A stretch of DNA of 34,925 nucleotides from an uncultured Eubacteriales bacterium (GCA_900543915.1 UQTB01000023.1:1-34925); one strand, 5' to 3'. Shown: positions 8,484-16,417, counted from the first letter of the stretch. Numbers and translations are program-made. Notes: generated by a model not told the origin, from the letters alone.

Positions 8484-9275
8484 TTACCCTGAAATTTCGC
8501 AGAGCTCCCGGATGACGGAGATATTGTCCTTTCCCAGCCGGTACCCCGCTTCGATCGCTTCCGGCATCCCCTCGAAGCGGTACTGCGACATACTCCCCAG
8601 ATCGGGCGCAAGGTACAGATCGGGCTTCAATTCCTTCAGCTTGCTCTGCGTGGCAGTCCCGTCGTAGAGGTCGATGGTGCGGAACAGCACGGAAAAGATA
8701 TTGGAAAGCCGCTTTTCCTCGCGGATTTCCCCCAGGACGTCCACCGTGACGACGGCTTCCGCGCCCAGCGCGCGGCACTCGTCGATGGGAAGGCGGCTGA
8801 TGAGCCCGCCGTCCACGTACATCACGCCGTCGATCTCCGTCGGGCGGAAGATTCCCGGAATGGACGAGCTTGCCGCGACGCACTCGAACGCGAGCTCGTC
8901 CCCCGCAAACACCTTGGGCGTTCCCTTCAGGATATCCACCGCAGTGCAGCAAAAGGGGATCTTCATTTCCGAAATGCGGATCGTACCGAGGAGCTCCCGC
9001 AGCTTTTCCTTCATTTTGACGGCTTTTAAAAGCCCCAGCTTTTTCAGCGGGTTGGCAGACAGGTCGATGAGATCGGAGGGCTTGATCTTATCGACCTCCC
9101 CGATCATTTTTTCAACGGAAATCCCCGCCGCGTAACACGCGCCGACCACCGACCCCATCGAGGTGCCGGAGATGCACGCAATGGGAATTTCCTCCTCCTC
9201 GAGGGCTTTCAGAAAGCCGATATGCGCGACGCCGCGGCTGCCGCCCGCCCCGAGGGCAAGTCCCAGTTTTTTCAT
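8484..9275 (-). CDS. Patatin-like phospholipase (RssA/YchK type)
   Basis: This 263-aa protein has all patatin motifs: oxyanion loop GAGGSRG (9-15), nucleophile elbow GTSMG with S39, and the catalytic aspartate in DGG (D155). The Ser-Asp dyad hydrolyses acyl esters of lipids. No signal peptide is present, so it acts in the cytosol or at the inner face of the membrane. Length and motifs match the bacterial RssA-like group, whose physiological substrates are mostly unknown. Its ATG overlaps the stop of the upstream esterase (ATGA), so the two are translationally coupled. The ribosome-binding site GGAGG lies in the last codons of that gene. Confidence 0.88.
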   Translation of the reverse strand: MKKLGLALGAGGSRGVAHIGFLKALEEEEIPIACISGTSMGSVVGACYAAGISVEKMIGEVDKIKPSDLIDLSANPLKKLGLLKAVKMKEKLRELLGTIRISEMKIPFCCTAVDILKGTPKVFAGDELAFECVAASSSIPGIFRPTEIDGVMYVDGGLISRLPIDECRALGAEAVVTVDVLGEIREEKRLSNIFSVLFRTIDLYDGTATQSKLKELKPDLYLAPDLGSMSQYRFEGMPEAIEAGYRLGKDNISVIRELCEISG

Positions 9276-10111
9276 AGTACCTCCAGACAGATTCCCCGGC
9301 GTTTCAGCCAGGACAGCGCGAGAGGGATCCAGGTCGCGGCGCGCGGATCGATGTACGCGGGCATTCCCGGGACCGCAGTCTCTTCGTCCGCAGTCGCCAG
9401 ACCGTGCGGACCGTCCTGATAGATGTGAAGTTCATAGTCCACGCCCGCGGCGGCGAGCGCCGAGGCAAAGAGCAAAGAGTTCTGCGCGGGAACCGCGCCG
9501 TCCTTCGCCGTTGTCCACAGAAAAGAGGGAACGGTATCCCTGCTGACGCGGCGTTCGAGGGAGAACGCCCCGTTCCCCCTCACCTTTCCGGTGAGGTTGC
9601 GGATAGATTCTCCGTCCGAGCGAATGCCCGCCGTGATCACGGGATAGCCGAGAATGCAGGCGTTCGGCTTTCCGTCCCTTTCGCCGACGTACGCAGCGAC
9701 TTCGGGCGCGTCCGCCATCGTGGCCAGCATGCCGACCAGGTGCCCGCCGGCGGAAAAGCCGCAGGCGGCGATCCGATCCGGTATCACCTTGAGTTCTTCC
9801 GCGTTTTTGCGGATATAATCCACCGCCAGAACCGCCTCCGCAAGCTGCGCGGGATGGCGCACGGGCGCGACCGAATAGCGCAGCACGAACGCCTGAAACC
9901 CGGCGGCGAAAAAGCGGAAGGCGATCGCCTCCGCTTCGCGGTCCGAACACATCGCGTATCCGCCGCCCGGACAGATCAGAATCGCGGGGCGGCGCCGGTT
10001 TTCGCAAAATTCGGGAGAATTTTCCCACGCGTAGACAAAGAGCTCTGCCCGCGCGCCCCTCTTTTTCCGGATCGAATAGAACTCATACAGATCGATTTTC
10101 CGAAAAATCAT
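9272..10111 (-). CDS. Alpha/beta hydrolase, acetyl-esterase type
   Basis: This 279-aa protein has the HSL/BD-FAE esterase layout: ICPGGGY oxyanion region (46-52), nucleophile GFSAGG (S120), a likely acid in TTAKDGAVPA (D204) and the catalytic His in GPHGL (H236). Related enzymes remove acetyl or other short acyl groups from sugars or xylan. No signal peptide is seen, so it is cytosolic. The frame extends upstream, but the ATG at 10111 is preferred because GGAGGAAAT precedes it. It follows the terminator of the 122-aa gene with no room for a promoter of its own, so it probably depends on readthrough. It is coupled to the patatin gene. Confidence 0.85.
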   Translation of the reverse strand: MIFRKIDLYEFYSIRKKRGARAELFVYAWENSPEFCENRRRPAILICPGGGYAMCSDREAEAIAFRFFAAGFQAFVLRYSVAPVRHPAQLAEAVLAVDYIRKNAEELKVIPDRIAACGFSAGGHLVGMLATMADAPEVAAYVGERDGKPNACILGYPVITAGIRSDGESIRNLTGKVRGNGAFSLERRVSRDTVPSFLWTTAKDGAVPAQNSLLFASALAAAGVDYELHIYQDGPHGLATADEETAVPGMPAYIDPRAATWIPLALSWLKRRGICLEVL

Positions 10112-10123
10112 ATTTCCTCCGTA

Positions 10124-10149
10124 CGAAAAAAACTGCCGATCCGGCAGTT
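10124..10149 (-). terminator. Terminator of the 122-aa gene
   Basis: The stem AACTGCCG/CGGCAGTT (10131-10138 and 10142-10149) with a 3-nt loop is followed on the minus strand by TTTTTTT-C. It ends about 12 nt before the esterase start codon. Confidence 0.8.
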
Positions 10150-10160
10150 TTATCTTTTGC

Positions 10161-10529
10161 TTAACCTTCCGCCTTTTCGGCTTTTTCCGCTTTTTCGGTG
10201 ACGACCGCATCTGCCGGAACGGGAGTCGCATCGTCGATCTTGACGGCGGAAATTGCCTTCTTCTTGGTTCCGAATTCGATTTCGCCCTCGAAACCGTTTT
10301 CCTTCATCGGGCAATGCTTTACGTTGATGAAATGATTTTTGAACTTCGTCAGATAATTGCCCCAGAAGCGAATTTTTTTATTGTCCGTATTGCCGTTGAT
10401 TTCACAGCCGTACTTTCCGAAATACATGACGCCGGTCACGTTCTTTCCGACCTCTTTAAAATCGATGATGCCTTTCTTCGTTCCCAGCTTCCCTTTGATC
10501 GTATATTCATATTTGCCTGCGGGTATCAT
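10161..10529 (-). CDS. Small protein of unknown function (122 aa)
   Basis: I do not recognise this protein. Residues 1-98 have a Gly/aromatic-rich, beta-strand-like pattern (GKYEYTIKGKLGTKKGI, VTGVMYFGKYGCEINGN) with no signal peptide or membrane segment. Residues 99-122 are a low-complexity tail ending in three tandem EKA repeats. The start has AGGAGGA upstream, and the promoter matches the -35 consensus exactly, so strong expression is likely. A small binding or lipocalin-like beta barrel is possible but unproven. It is more AT-rich than its neighbours. Confidence 0.7.
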   Translation of the reverse strand: MIPAGKYEYTIKGKLGTKKGIIDFKEVGKNVTGVMYFGKYGCEINGNTDNKKIRFWGNYLTKFKNHFINVKHCPMKENGFEGEIEFGTKKKAISAVKIDDATPVPADAVVTEKAEKAEKAEG

Positions 10530-10567
10530 AGTCGTCCTCCTAAATCATTGCAAAGATTCTTATTTTA

Positions 10568-10596
10568 TTTATAGCACAATTTGCGTTAATTGTCAA
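10568..10596 (-). promoter_or_regulatory. Strong promoter of the 122-aa gene
   Basis: On the minus strand TTGACA (10591-10596) and TATAAA (10568-10573) have a 17-nt spacer. It is back to back with the DUF6062 promoter. Confidence 0.8.
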
Positions 10597-10603
10597 CATT
10601 TTA

Positions 10604-10632
10604 TTGAATTTTTACGAAAGAAATGATAAAAT
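10604..10632 (+). promoter_or_regulatory. Promoter of the DUF6062-panE-ogt operon
   Basis: TTGAAT (10604-10609) and TAAAAT (10627-10632) have a 17-nt spacer and lie 28 nt before the ATG at 10661. Confidence 0.6.
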
Positions 10633-10660
10633 AAAAGAAAAATTCCCCGCGGAGGTCGCA

Positions 10661-11338
10661 ATGCACTATCACATCAGCACAGGTCTTATTTTACAGGAAT
10701 TCCCCAAGGGGAGCGAGTGCCCCGTCTGCGAGATCAGAGCGATCGTCGAAAAACAGATCGTGGATCAGTTTCTGAACGAAGCCGTCATGGTGGACAATTA
10801 CCGCGACAAGGTCAACAAGCGCGGCTTCTGCGCGCACCATTACGACATGCTTTTAGCGGGCATCTCGAAGCTGGGCGTCGCGCTGCAGGCGATCACACGA
10901 ATGAAGGCGCTCGCCGGGAACGTGACCGTACCCAAAAACGCGAAAGACGCCGCCAGGCAGGCGGACGCCATCGACAAAGCGGGAGAAACCTGCCTGATCT
11001 GCGACCTCATCGATTTCAACATGCAGCGCTATTACAAGACGATTGCGCAGATGTACGGCAATGAAAGGGAATTCCCCGCCATGCTCGCGGGGACAAAGGG
11101 GTTCTGCTTCCACCATTATGCGGAACTTCTGCGCAACGCCAAAGAAGCGGGCGGCAAAGTGAAAGACTATATCCGGGCGCTCGCAGAGACGGAGGAGAAA
11201 AATCTCTCGCGCATGAACGGGGAATTGCAGTGGTTCTGCGACAAGCACGACTATCGTAACCGCGAGAAGCCCCTGGGTGCCTCCGCAGACGCGCTCCCCC
11301 GCTCCCGCACCAAATTTTACGGCAAAAAAACCATATAA
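10661..11338 (+). CDS. DUF6062-family protein with duplicated Cys/His modules
   Basis: This 225-aa protein is built from two copies of one module. C20-x2-C23 is followed by GFCAHH (C57, H59, H60); C111-x2-C114 is followed by GFCFHH (C149, H151, H152). A further WFCDKHD (C193, H196) lies near the C-terminus. The pattern ECPVC...GFC-x-HHY...LGVAL is that of DUF6062, whose function is unknown. The Cys/His spacing suggests metal or disulfide centres, which is inference. The start at 10661 (GCGGAGGTCGCA before ATG) is preferred over a TTG in the same frame upstream. It begins an operon with panE and ogt. Confidence 0.75.
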   Translation: MHYHISTGLILQEFPKGSECPVCEIRAIVEKQIVDQFLNEAVMVDNYRDKVNKRGFCAHHYDMLLAGISKLGVALQAITRMKALAGNVTVPKNAKDAARQADAIDKAGETCLICDLIDFNMQRYYKTIAQMYGNEREFPAMLAGTKGFCFHHYAELLRNAKEAGGKVKDYIRALAETEEKNLSRMNGELQWFCDKHDYRNREKPLGASADALPRSRTKFYGKKTI

Positions 11339-11356
11339 CCGAAAGGAGGAATCAAC

Positions 11357-12364
11357 ATGAAAGCGGCAATTTACGGCGCGGGCTCCCTGGGCACGGTCCT
11401 GGGCGCCTATATCGCCAAAGCGGGGTACCAAATCGACCTCATCAACCGCAACGCCGCGCACGTCGCGGCGCTGAAGGAGAGCGGCGCGCATATCGTGGGC
11501 AAAGTCGAGATGACGGTGCCCGTCCGCGCGCTTTTACCCGAAGAGATGACGGAGACGTACGATCTCATCTTTCTCATGACCAAACAGCTGGACAACGAGG
11601 CGGTCGTCCGCTCGCTCCTCCCGCACCTGGAAAAAGAGGGAGCGATCGTGACGATGCAGAACGGCATGCCCGAGCTGTCCGTCTCCGAAGTCGTGGGGGA
11701 AGCGCGCACTTACGGCTGCACGGTGGGTTGGGGCGCCACCCTGCTCGGGCCGGGCGTCAGCGAGCTCACTTCCGAACCGGACAGCCTCACCTTCGCCATC
11801 GGCAGTACTGACGGACATCGGGACGATAAATTCGACTATGCGATCGAACTGCTCCGCACCATGGGAACGGTGGAGATCGAGAAAAACTTTTTGGGCGCGC
11901 GCTGGTCCAAACTGCTGATCAACAGCGCGTTCAGCGGGCTTTCCGCCGCGCTCGGCTGTACGTTCGGGGAAGTTTCGGACAACAAAAAGAGCCGCCTCAT
12001 CGCCCAGCGCATCATCAAAGAGTGCATCGACGTGGCGAAGGCGGCGCAGATCAGAATCGAGCCCATACAGGGAAAGGACGTCGTGAAACTTCTGGATTAC
12101 AAGGGCGCGTTCAAACGGAAGATTTCCTTTTTCATCATCCCGATCGCCATGAAAAAGCACCGCATGTTAAAGGCGAGCATGCTGCAGGACCTCGAAAAGG
12201 GCAAGCGCTGCGAAATCGAGGCGATCAACGGCGTCGTCTCCCGCTACGGGAAAAAATACGGCGTTCCCACGCCCTGCAACGACAAGGTAATCGAAGTCGT
12301 GCGCGCGATCGAAGCGGGCGAAAAAAAGCCCTCCTTTGACAACCTCCCCTGTTTTTTCGCATAA
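11357..12364 (+). CDS. panE: Ketopantoate reductase family protein (PanE/ApbA)
   Basis: This is a 335-aa NADPH-dependent reductase. The Rossmann motif GAGSLG (7-12) opens the protein, and the family region with the catalytic Lys is WSKLLIN (K185). The second conserved Asn of the usual NxxxN helix is replaced by Ser (INSAFSGL). It is about 30 residues longer than many PanE proteins. The classic reaction turns 2-dehydropantoate into pantoate in coenzyme A synthesis, but the family also includes reductases for other 2-keto acids. No other pantothenate genes are nearby, so the role is not certain. GAAAGGAGG precedes the ATG. Confidence 0.8.
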   Translation: MKAAIYGAGSLGTVLGAYIAKAGYQIDLINRNAAHVAALKESGAHIVGKVEMTVPVRALLPEEMTETYDLIFLMTKQLDNEAVVRSLLPHLEKEGAIVTMQNGMPELSVSEVVGEARTYGCTVGWGATLLGPGVSELTSEPDSLTFAIGSTDGHRDDKFDYAIELLRTMGTVEIEKNFLGARWSKLLINSAFSGLSAALGCTFGEVSDNKKSRLIAQRIIKECIDVAKAAQIRIEPIQGKDVVKLLDYKGAFKRKISFFIIPIAMKKHRMLKASMLQDLEKGKRCEIEAINGVVSRYGKKYGVPTPCNDKVIEVVRAIEAGEKKPSFDNLPCFFA

Positions 12365-12367
12365 GCC

Positions 12368-12895
12368 ATGAATCGTTACGAAGGACATTACCGCTCCCCG
12401 CTTGGTTCCATAACGCTGGCGAGCGACGGGACCGCGCTGACGGGGCTGTGGTTTGAAGGACAGAAGTATTACGGCGGAGAAGAGACCGCGCAAAGAGAAG
12501 AGGCGCTCCCCGTCTTTCTCGAAACGAGGCGTTGGCTGGATCTCTATTTTGAGGGCAGGGAGCCGGATTTTCTTCCCCCCGTTTCCCTGAGCGGCTCGCC
12601 CTTTCAGCAGGCGGTTTGGGCGATATTGAAGGAAATCCCCTACGGACAAACGGTCACGTACGGCGATATCGCGCTCCGCCTCCGGTCCGCCGGAAGAAAG
12701 GCCTCCGCGCAGGCGGTCGGCGGGGCGGTGGGCCGCAACCCCGTCTCCGTCATCGTCCCCTGTCACAGGGTGCTGGGGCAGGGCGGCAACCTCACCGGCT
12801 ACGCGGGCGGCGTTGCCCAAAAGATCGCGCTTCTGCGGCTGGAAGGCGCGGACGTATCCCGCCTGAAAACGCCTGAAAAGGGAACGGCGCTGTGA
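12368..12895 (+). CDS. ogt: Methylated-DNA-protein cysteine methyltransferase
   Basis: This 175-aa protein has the suicide active site PCHRV (C132), the preceding GRNPVSVIV, and the helix-turn-helix PYGQTVTYGDIA. It transfers the alkyl group from O6-alkylguanine in DNA to its own cysteine and is consumed in the process. Length and order match the Ogt type without an Ada domain. No Shine-Dalgarno site is evident. It starts 3 nt after panE ends, so translation is likely coupled. The gene ends the operon ahead of a strong terminator. Confidence 0.92.
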   Translation: MNRYEGHYRSPLGSITLASDGTALTGLWFEGQKYYGGEETAQREEALPVFLETRRWLDLYFEGREPDFLPPVSLSGSPFQQAVWAILKEIPYGQTVTYGDIALRLRSAGRKASAQAVGGAVGRNPVSVIVPCHRVLGQGGNLTGYAGGVAQKIALLRLEGADVSRLKTPEKGTAL

Positions 12896-12915
12896 CGCGC
12901 CGCCTCTTTCAGCTG

Positions 12916-12947
12916 AAAAAAGCCCCGCGTTCGGCGGGGCTTTTTTT
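12916..12947 (+). terminator. Terminator after ogt
   Basis: The stem GCCCCGC (12922-12928)/GCGGGGC (12934-12940) with a 5-nt loop is followed by seven T and preceded by six A. It could also act on the minus strand. Confidence 0.9.
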
Positions 12948-13029
12948 ACTGTCCGCCGCGGCGGCCCTGTCAGAAACTGCCGGACACGGTTTTATTGCCT
13001 GCGATTTTGCATGATTGTTTTATTTGAGG

Positions 13030-13059
13030 ATGAAAACAGCCCCGCCGAACGCGGGGCTG
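13030..13059 (-). terminator. Terminator after the prepilin-GLUG gene
   Basis: A 9-bp stem CAGCCCCGC (13037-13045)/GCGGGGCTG (13051-13059) is followed on the minus strand by TTTTC. Its hairpin is the exact inverted copy of the ogt terminator over 21 bp. Confidence 0.75.
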
Positions 13060-13072
13060 TCGTTATGAAACT

Positions 13073-14563
13073 CTACTGAACGGTGACGGCAACTTCTGAT
13101 TTCCAGATGAGGATGTTGCCCGATTCGTCTTTGACTGCCGCTTTGGAGGCGTCCTGTACAACCCCGTTCATCTTGACGGTGCATCCCTGAACCGCGATAC
13201 CGGACAGCGCAATGGTCACGTCGTCAGCATGCGCATAACCGCAGACCAGTCCGGCGCCCCAGCCTGTGGAGCCGGGCTTGTCGAGGGATACGTTCCGAAT
13301 CGTGCAGTCGCTCACTTCGACGTCCGTTCCGCCCGCAGACCAGGCGAAAATACCGCCGACCGCACAGAAATTCGCTGTCAGTTCAATCGTTCCTTCCGTT
13401 TTTCCGACCGTGCAGTTTTTGATCGTCAGCTGATCGTTGACGGCTTTCCCGGCATTTCCCACATAGGCGACGATGCCGCCGACATAGGAGTATGCTTCAA
13501 AGTCGGAGGTTCTGCCGCTCGTCGAGGAAGTCACCGCCAAAGACGTGATATTCGCAGTGACGCTGCAGTTTTCGATCGTTCCCGCGAGCGCGGAGCCGAC
13601 GATCCCTCCCACGCGGTTGTACTGCACGATATCCCCCGTCACTGCGCAGTTGCGGATGGTTCCGCCGTTCAGGCAGCCCACGATCCCGCCGAAGTAGGTA
13701 TACTCGCTGTCCGGCATGGCGTGCGTGGTTTCGGTATCGCTGTATTCTATGGTGAGGTTTTCGATCAGTCCGCCCTCTCCCAGATAATCAAAGAGCCCCA
13801 CGCCGTATTTTGATTTCTGAACGCCCTGTTCGGGGTCATAGTAATCGATGTAAAGGCAGCCGTTGCCGTCCTTTCCGTGCACGGGGGTGATATCGATCCC
13901 TTTGAGCGTGGCGCCGTTGCCGTCGATCGTCCCCTCGAACTTGACGATGGGCGTCTTGATGGGAGAATCCGTAAAGTCATAGGTCGCGTTTTCCGCCAGC
14001 GTAATCTTTCCGCCGTCAAACGTCTCGCCCGAAAGCGCGCCGATGCGGATGATATCCGCGAGTTTTTCCTTGCCGGCCTCGTCCGCGGTGAGCGTGACGC
14101 CCGCGTCCACCTCCGCGACGATGGTCTCGTCTCCCAGCGTCCAGCCGTCAAAGAGATTGTACCTTCTCGTGTCGTTCGCAAAGAAATCCTCCCCCGCGCC
14201 CGCGTATTCGGTGGGATAGACGACCTCCTGCGTCTCCCGCGAGCCCTTCACCAGCAAAATGCAGTTGAGCTCCGCATCCCAGTAAAAATTATGGCCGGCG
14301 GAAATGGGATGATAGCTTTCGGCGTTGTACCCTGCCGCCGCCAGCACGGCGCGCGCTTCGCCGAGATTGGAGGGCTTTCCGTTGATCGCCTCGTCCGCCA
14401 TCAGCGCCGTATTCATGCTCCTGACCGCCTGCTCGTCCGCAGAGAGATTCGCTTTCTGAATCAGACTAGAAAACGTGGGGATCAGCACCGCCGCCAAAAT
14501 CGCGATCACCGCGATGACGATTACCAGCTCCACAATGGTAAAGCCCTTTCTGTTTCTCTTCAT
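13073..14563 (-). CDS. Prepilin-like protein with C-terminal GLUG-repeat domain
   Basis: This 496-aa protein begins with a type IV prepilin signal: MKRNRKG, cleavage after G7, then FTIVELVIVIAVIAILAAVL with the conserved Glu at position 5 of the mature form (E12). Residues 30-200 carry no clear repeat. Residues about 205-460 hold beta-solenoid-like repeats of the GLUG type (GGIVGCLNGGTIRNCAVTG at 292-310, GGIVGSALAGTIENCSVT at 319-336, further GGI blocks at 362 and 403). The export signal resembles that of type II secretion or competence pseudopilins, but no assembly ATPase, platform protein or prepilin peptidase is in the window. A surface or wall-associated adhesin-like role is inference. 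The ribosome-binding site is AAGGAGAGG. Its leader holds a duplicated palindromic element. Confidence 0.85.
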   Translation of the reverse strand: MKRNRKGFTIVELVIVIAVIAILAAVLIPTFSSLIQKANLSADEQAVRSMNTALMADEAINGKPSNLGEARAVLAAAGYNAESYHPISAGHNFYWDAELNCILLVKGSRETQEVVYPTEYAGAGEDFFANDTRRYNLFDGWTLGDETIVAEVDAGVTLTADEAGKEKLADIIRIGALSGETFDGGKITLAENATYDFTDSPIKTPIVKFEGTIDGNGATLKGIDITPVHGKDGNGCLYIDYYDPEQGVQKSKYGVGLFDYLGEGGLIENLTIEYSDTETTHAMPDSEYTYFGGIVGCLNGGTIRNCAVTGDIVQYNRVGGIVGSALAGTIENCSVTANITSLAVTSSTSGRTSDFEAYSYVGGIVAYVGNAGKAVNDQLTIKNCTVGKTEGTIELTANFCAVGGIFAWSAGGTDVEVSDCTIRNVSLDKPGSTGWGAGLVCGYAHADDVTIALSGIAVQGCTVKMNGVVQDASKAAVKDESGNILIWKSEVAVTVQ

Positions 14564-14594
14564 GGTTCCTCTCCTTTTTCATTTAGGCCCCCTC

Positions 14595-14693
14595 TTTTTG
14601 TTTGCCGAAAAGTAAATTCGGCAAACAAAAATGGGTATACCCATTTTTGTTTGCCGAAAAGTAAATTCGGCAAACAAAAATGGGTATACCCAT
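14595..14693. repeat. Two exact 49-bp tandem units, each a hairpin plus GTATAC palindrome
   Basis: Units run 14595-14643 and 14644-14692. Each holds inverted arms TTTTTGTTTGCCGAA and TTCGGCAAACAAAAA around a 7-nt loop, running directly into the palindrome ATGGGTATACCCAT. A final T at 14693 completes the second palindrome. The array fills most of the leader of the prepilin-GLUG gene, ending 31 bp before its ATG. Confidence 0.95.
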
Positions 14694-14709
14694 TGATTTC
14701 GTTACCTTT

Positions 14710-14738
14710 ATCTTATCACAAAAAAGAACAAATGACAA
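14710..14738 (-). promoter_or_regulatory. Promoter of the prepilin-GLUG gene
   Basis: Minus-strand TTGTCA (14733-14738) and TAAGAT (14710-14715) have a 17-nt spacer. Transcription would start near 14703 and run through both palindromic units. No clear terminator separates the CotH gene from this promoter; the gap 14739-14820 is otherwise empty. Confidence 0.65.
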
Positions 14739-14820
14739 GAACTTTTTTTATTTTTTTCGCCAAAATGCGCATTTTTCGCCTTTTCTTCCCTTGCAAAGGC
14801 ATTTTTACCTGCCCGTGCGG

Positions 14821-16368
14821 TCAGCGGCTTTTCAGATAGCCGATTCTTCGCTCCATAAAGTCCCGATAAAACGCGACGTTGTCCTCGTACGTATTCAGGT
14901 GCGCGAGGGCGTTTTCGGGAAAGTCGTGCCGCGTGATCTCCCACCGCGTAAAATTGTGGTCGAACGCCTTGCGACAGCGCGCGGAGGCCGCATCGATCAG
15001 GGTAAGAATCCGGTCGTATGCGCTGTCCAATTCCCTTAGGCGCGCGTCGAACGCCTGCCTGTAGGCGGAAATCGCATACAGCCCCGAAAACCACTGGTTA
15101 TTGGCGTAAAAGGTATCCGGCTGAAACCCCTCGACAAAGCCGGCGGAAAGTTCAAAGTCCCACAGCGGGCCGAATTTCAGCTTTTCTCCTTTGTCCTTGT
15201 AAAAGAACAGGTTGCTGAACCGGTCGATCTCCCAGTTCAGGAAGACCTGGTCGGGGATGAAAAAATCCACCATGGAAGGGATATCGCACAGCTTCGTCAG
15301 GGTGTTCCAATCCCCCGCCCGGACGGCGGCGAATACGCGCGTCATGTAATCTTTGATATATTCCCGCTGCGCCGCAAACGCTTCCATCGCATCGTCATAT
15401 TCCGCCTGCGTACCGAAATCCTCCCGCGCGGGGCGCTCGGGAGACTTGATGTTGTACGGATATGCATCGCCCTCGATATAGAAATAATCCACGTTTTCGG
15501 TCAGCGTCGGATCGGACGGCGCGTACTGATCGCGCTCGATAAAATACCCCGTGTCGACTTCGAGAGAGCCCTCTTCGACGTCTACGCGGTTCTCGTTCAC
15601 CTGGTTCTGTTCGCACAGGAGATACACGCCGTTATAGGCGCCGTTCAGATAGAGCTCCACGTATTCCGCGCTGCTCGTCCACTCGATCCCCTCCAAATTG
15701 CGCGCAAAATCCAAGGCGATATAATCGCGCATCAGCGTCTTGTCGTTGTAGGAGGGAATGAGCGTCCAGCTCTTCGCGGCGTAATCGGATAGCATCGCCC
15801 GCTTTTTGCCGAACTTGATCCGATACCCCTTTTTGGGGTTGGTCCAGGTAAAATTCCCCCGCCCGCGCACCCCCGCGGAGACGTCGTAAAAACAATATTC
15901 GTCCGCGGCGTTGTACAGGCAGATCTCCGCGTCGAGGTAATCTTCCTTGCTCTCGATCTCTTTGCCGCCCGTATCCACCATGACGATGGGAACGCCGTAG
16001 CCCTCCATCCACCGCGGTTCGGCGGTGAGATCGCAGGGCGCTTTTCCTTCAAAATAATCCTCGGTAAGCCGCTCATCCGTCCCGGAAACATACCAGCCGG
16101 TGAATGCCCTGTCCCCGTCCTTCGGGTTTGCGGGGAAGGTAAAACGCCCGTCTTCCGCCACCGGCATCCGCGCGTATTCCGCCCCGTTCAACGTGAATAC
16201 GAGATAAGCCGCCGGCGCGGGAGGTTCCGGGTCGGCAGGAGTCTCCGGATCCGCAGGTTCGGCCGGCGTTTCGGATTCTCCCGGCGTTTCCGGGACGCGG
16301 CCCTCCGAAGGCAGACAGCAGGCAAACAGCAGCGCGGCGCAGAGTAAAATACACCAAAATTTCTTCAT
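14821..16368 (-). CDS. CotH-kinase-family lipoprotein with an InlB-like repeat
   Basis: This 515-aa protein starts with a lipoprotein signal peptide (LLFAC, C17). A Pro/Glu/Thr-rich spacer (22-53) follows, then one domain resembling Listeria-Bacteroides B repeats (about 54-120, with FTGWYVSG), then a CotH domain (about 125-515). CotH landmarks are GVRGRGNFTW (167-176), KKGYRIKFGKK (179-189), YNDKTLMRDYIALDFARNL (207-225), YVELYLNGAYNGVYLLCEQ (236-254) and FGPLWDFE. CotH of Bacillus is a kinase for spore-coat proteins, while many gut-bacterial homologues are secreted lipoproteins of unclear role. The ATG at 16368 is chosen for the signal peptide; its ribosome-binding site (GGGGAAG) is modest. 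It has no visible promoter and follows a terminator. Confidence 0.85.
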   Translation of the reverse strand: MKKFWCILLCAALLFACCLPSEGRVPETPGESETPAEPADPETPADPEPPAPAAYLVFTLNGAEYARMPVAEDGRFTFPANPKDGDRAFTGWYVSGTDERLTEDYFEGKAPCDLTAEPRWMEGYGVPIVMVDTGGKEIESKEDYLDAEICLYNAADEYCFYDVSAGVRGRGNFTWTNPKKGYRIKFGKKRAMLSDYAAKSWTLIPSYNDKTLMRDYIALDFARNLEGIEWTSSAEYVELYLNGAYNGVYLLCEQNQVNENRVDVEEGSLEVDTGYFIERDQYAPSDPTLTENVDYFYIEGDAYPYNIKSPERPAREDFGTQAEYDDAMEAFAAQREYIKDYMTRVFAAVRAGDWNTLTKLCDIPSMVDFFIPDQVFLNWEIDRFSNLFFYKDKGEKLKFGPLWDFELSAGFVEGFQPDTFYANNQWFSGLYAISAYRQAFDARLRELDSAYDRILTLIDAASARCRKAFDHNFTRWEITRHDFPENALAHLNTYEDNVAFYRDFMERRIGYLKSR

Positions 16369-16384
16369 GTTCTGTCTTCCCCGC

Positions 16385-16417
16385 AAAAAAAAGGCCGCGC
16401 GCGGCGGCCGTTTTTTT
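16385..16417 (-). terminator. Terminator between the four-helix membrane protein and cotH-like gene
   Basis: The stem GGCCGC/GCGGCC (16393-16398 and 16404-16409) is flanked by seven T on one side and eight A on the other, so it can work on both strands. It overlaps the stop codon of the upstream gene. Confidence 0.75.

Noticed and set aside
14595..14693. Short CRISPR-like array
   Set aside because: The two 49-bp units abut directly with no spacer, and each is internally palindromic. No cas genes are present.
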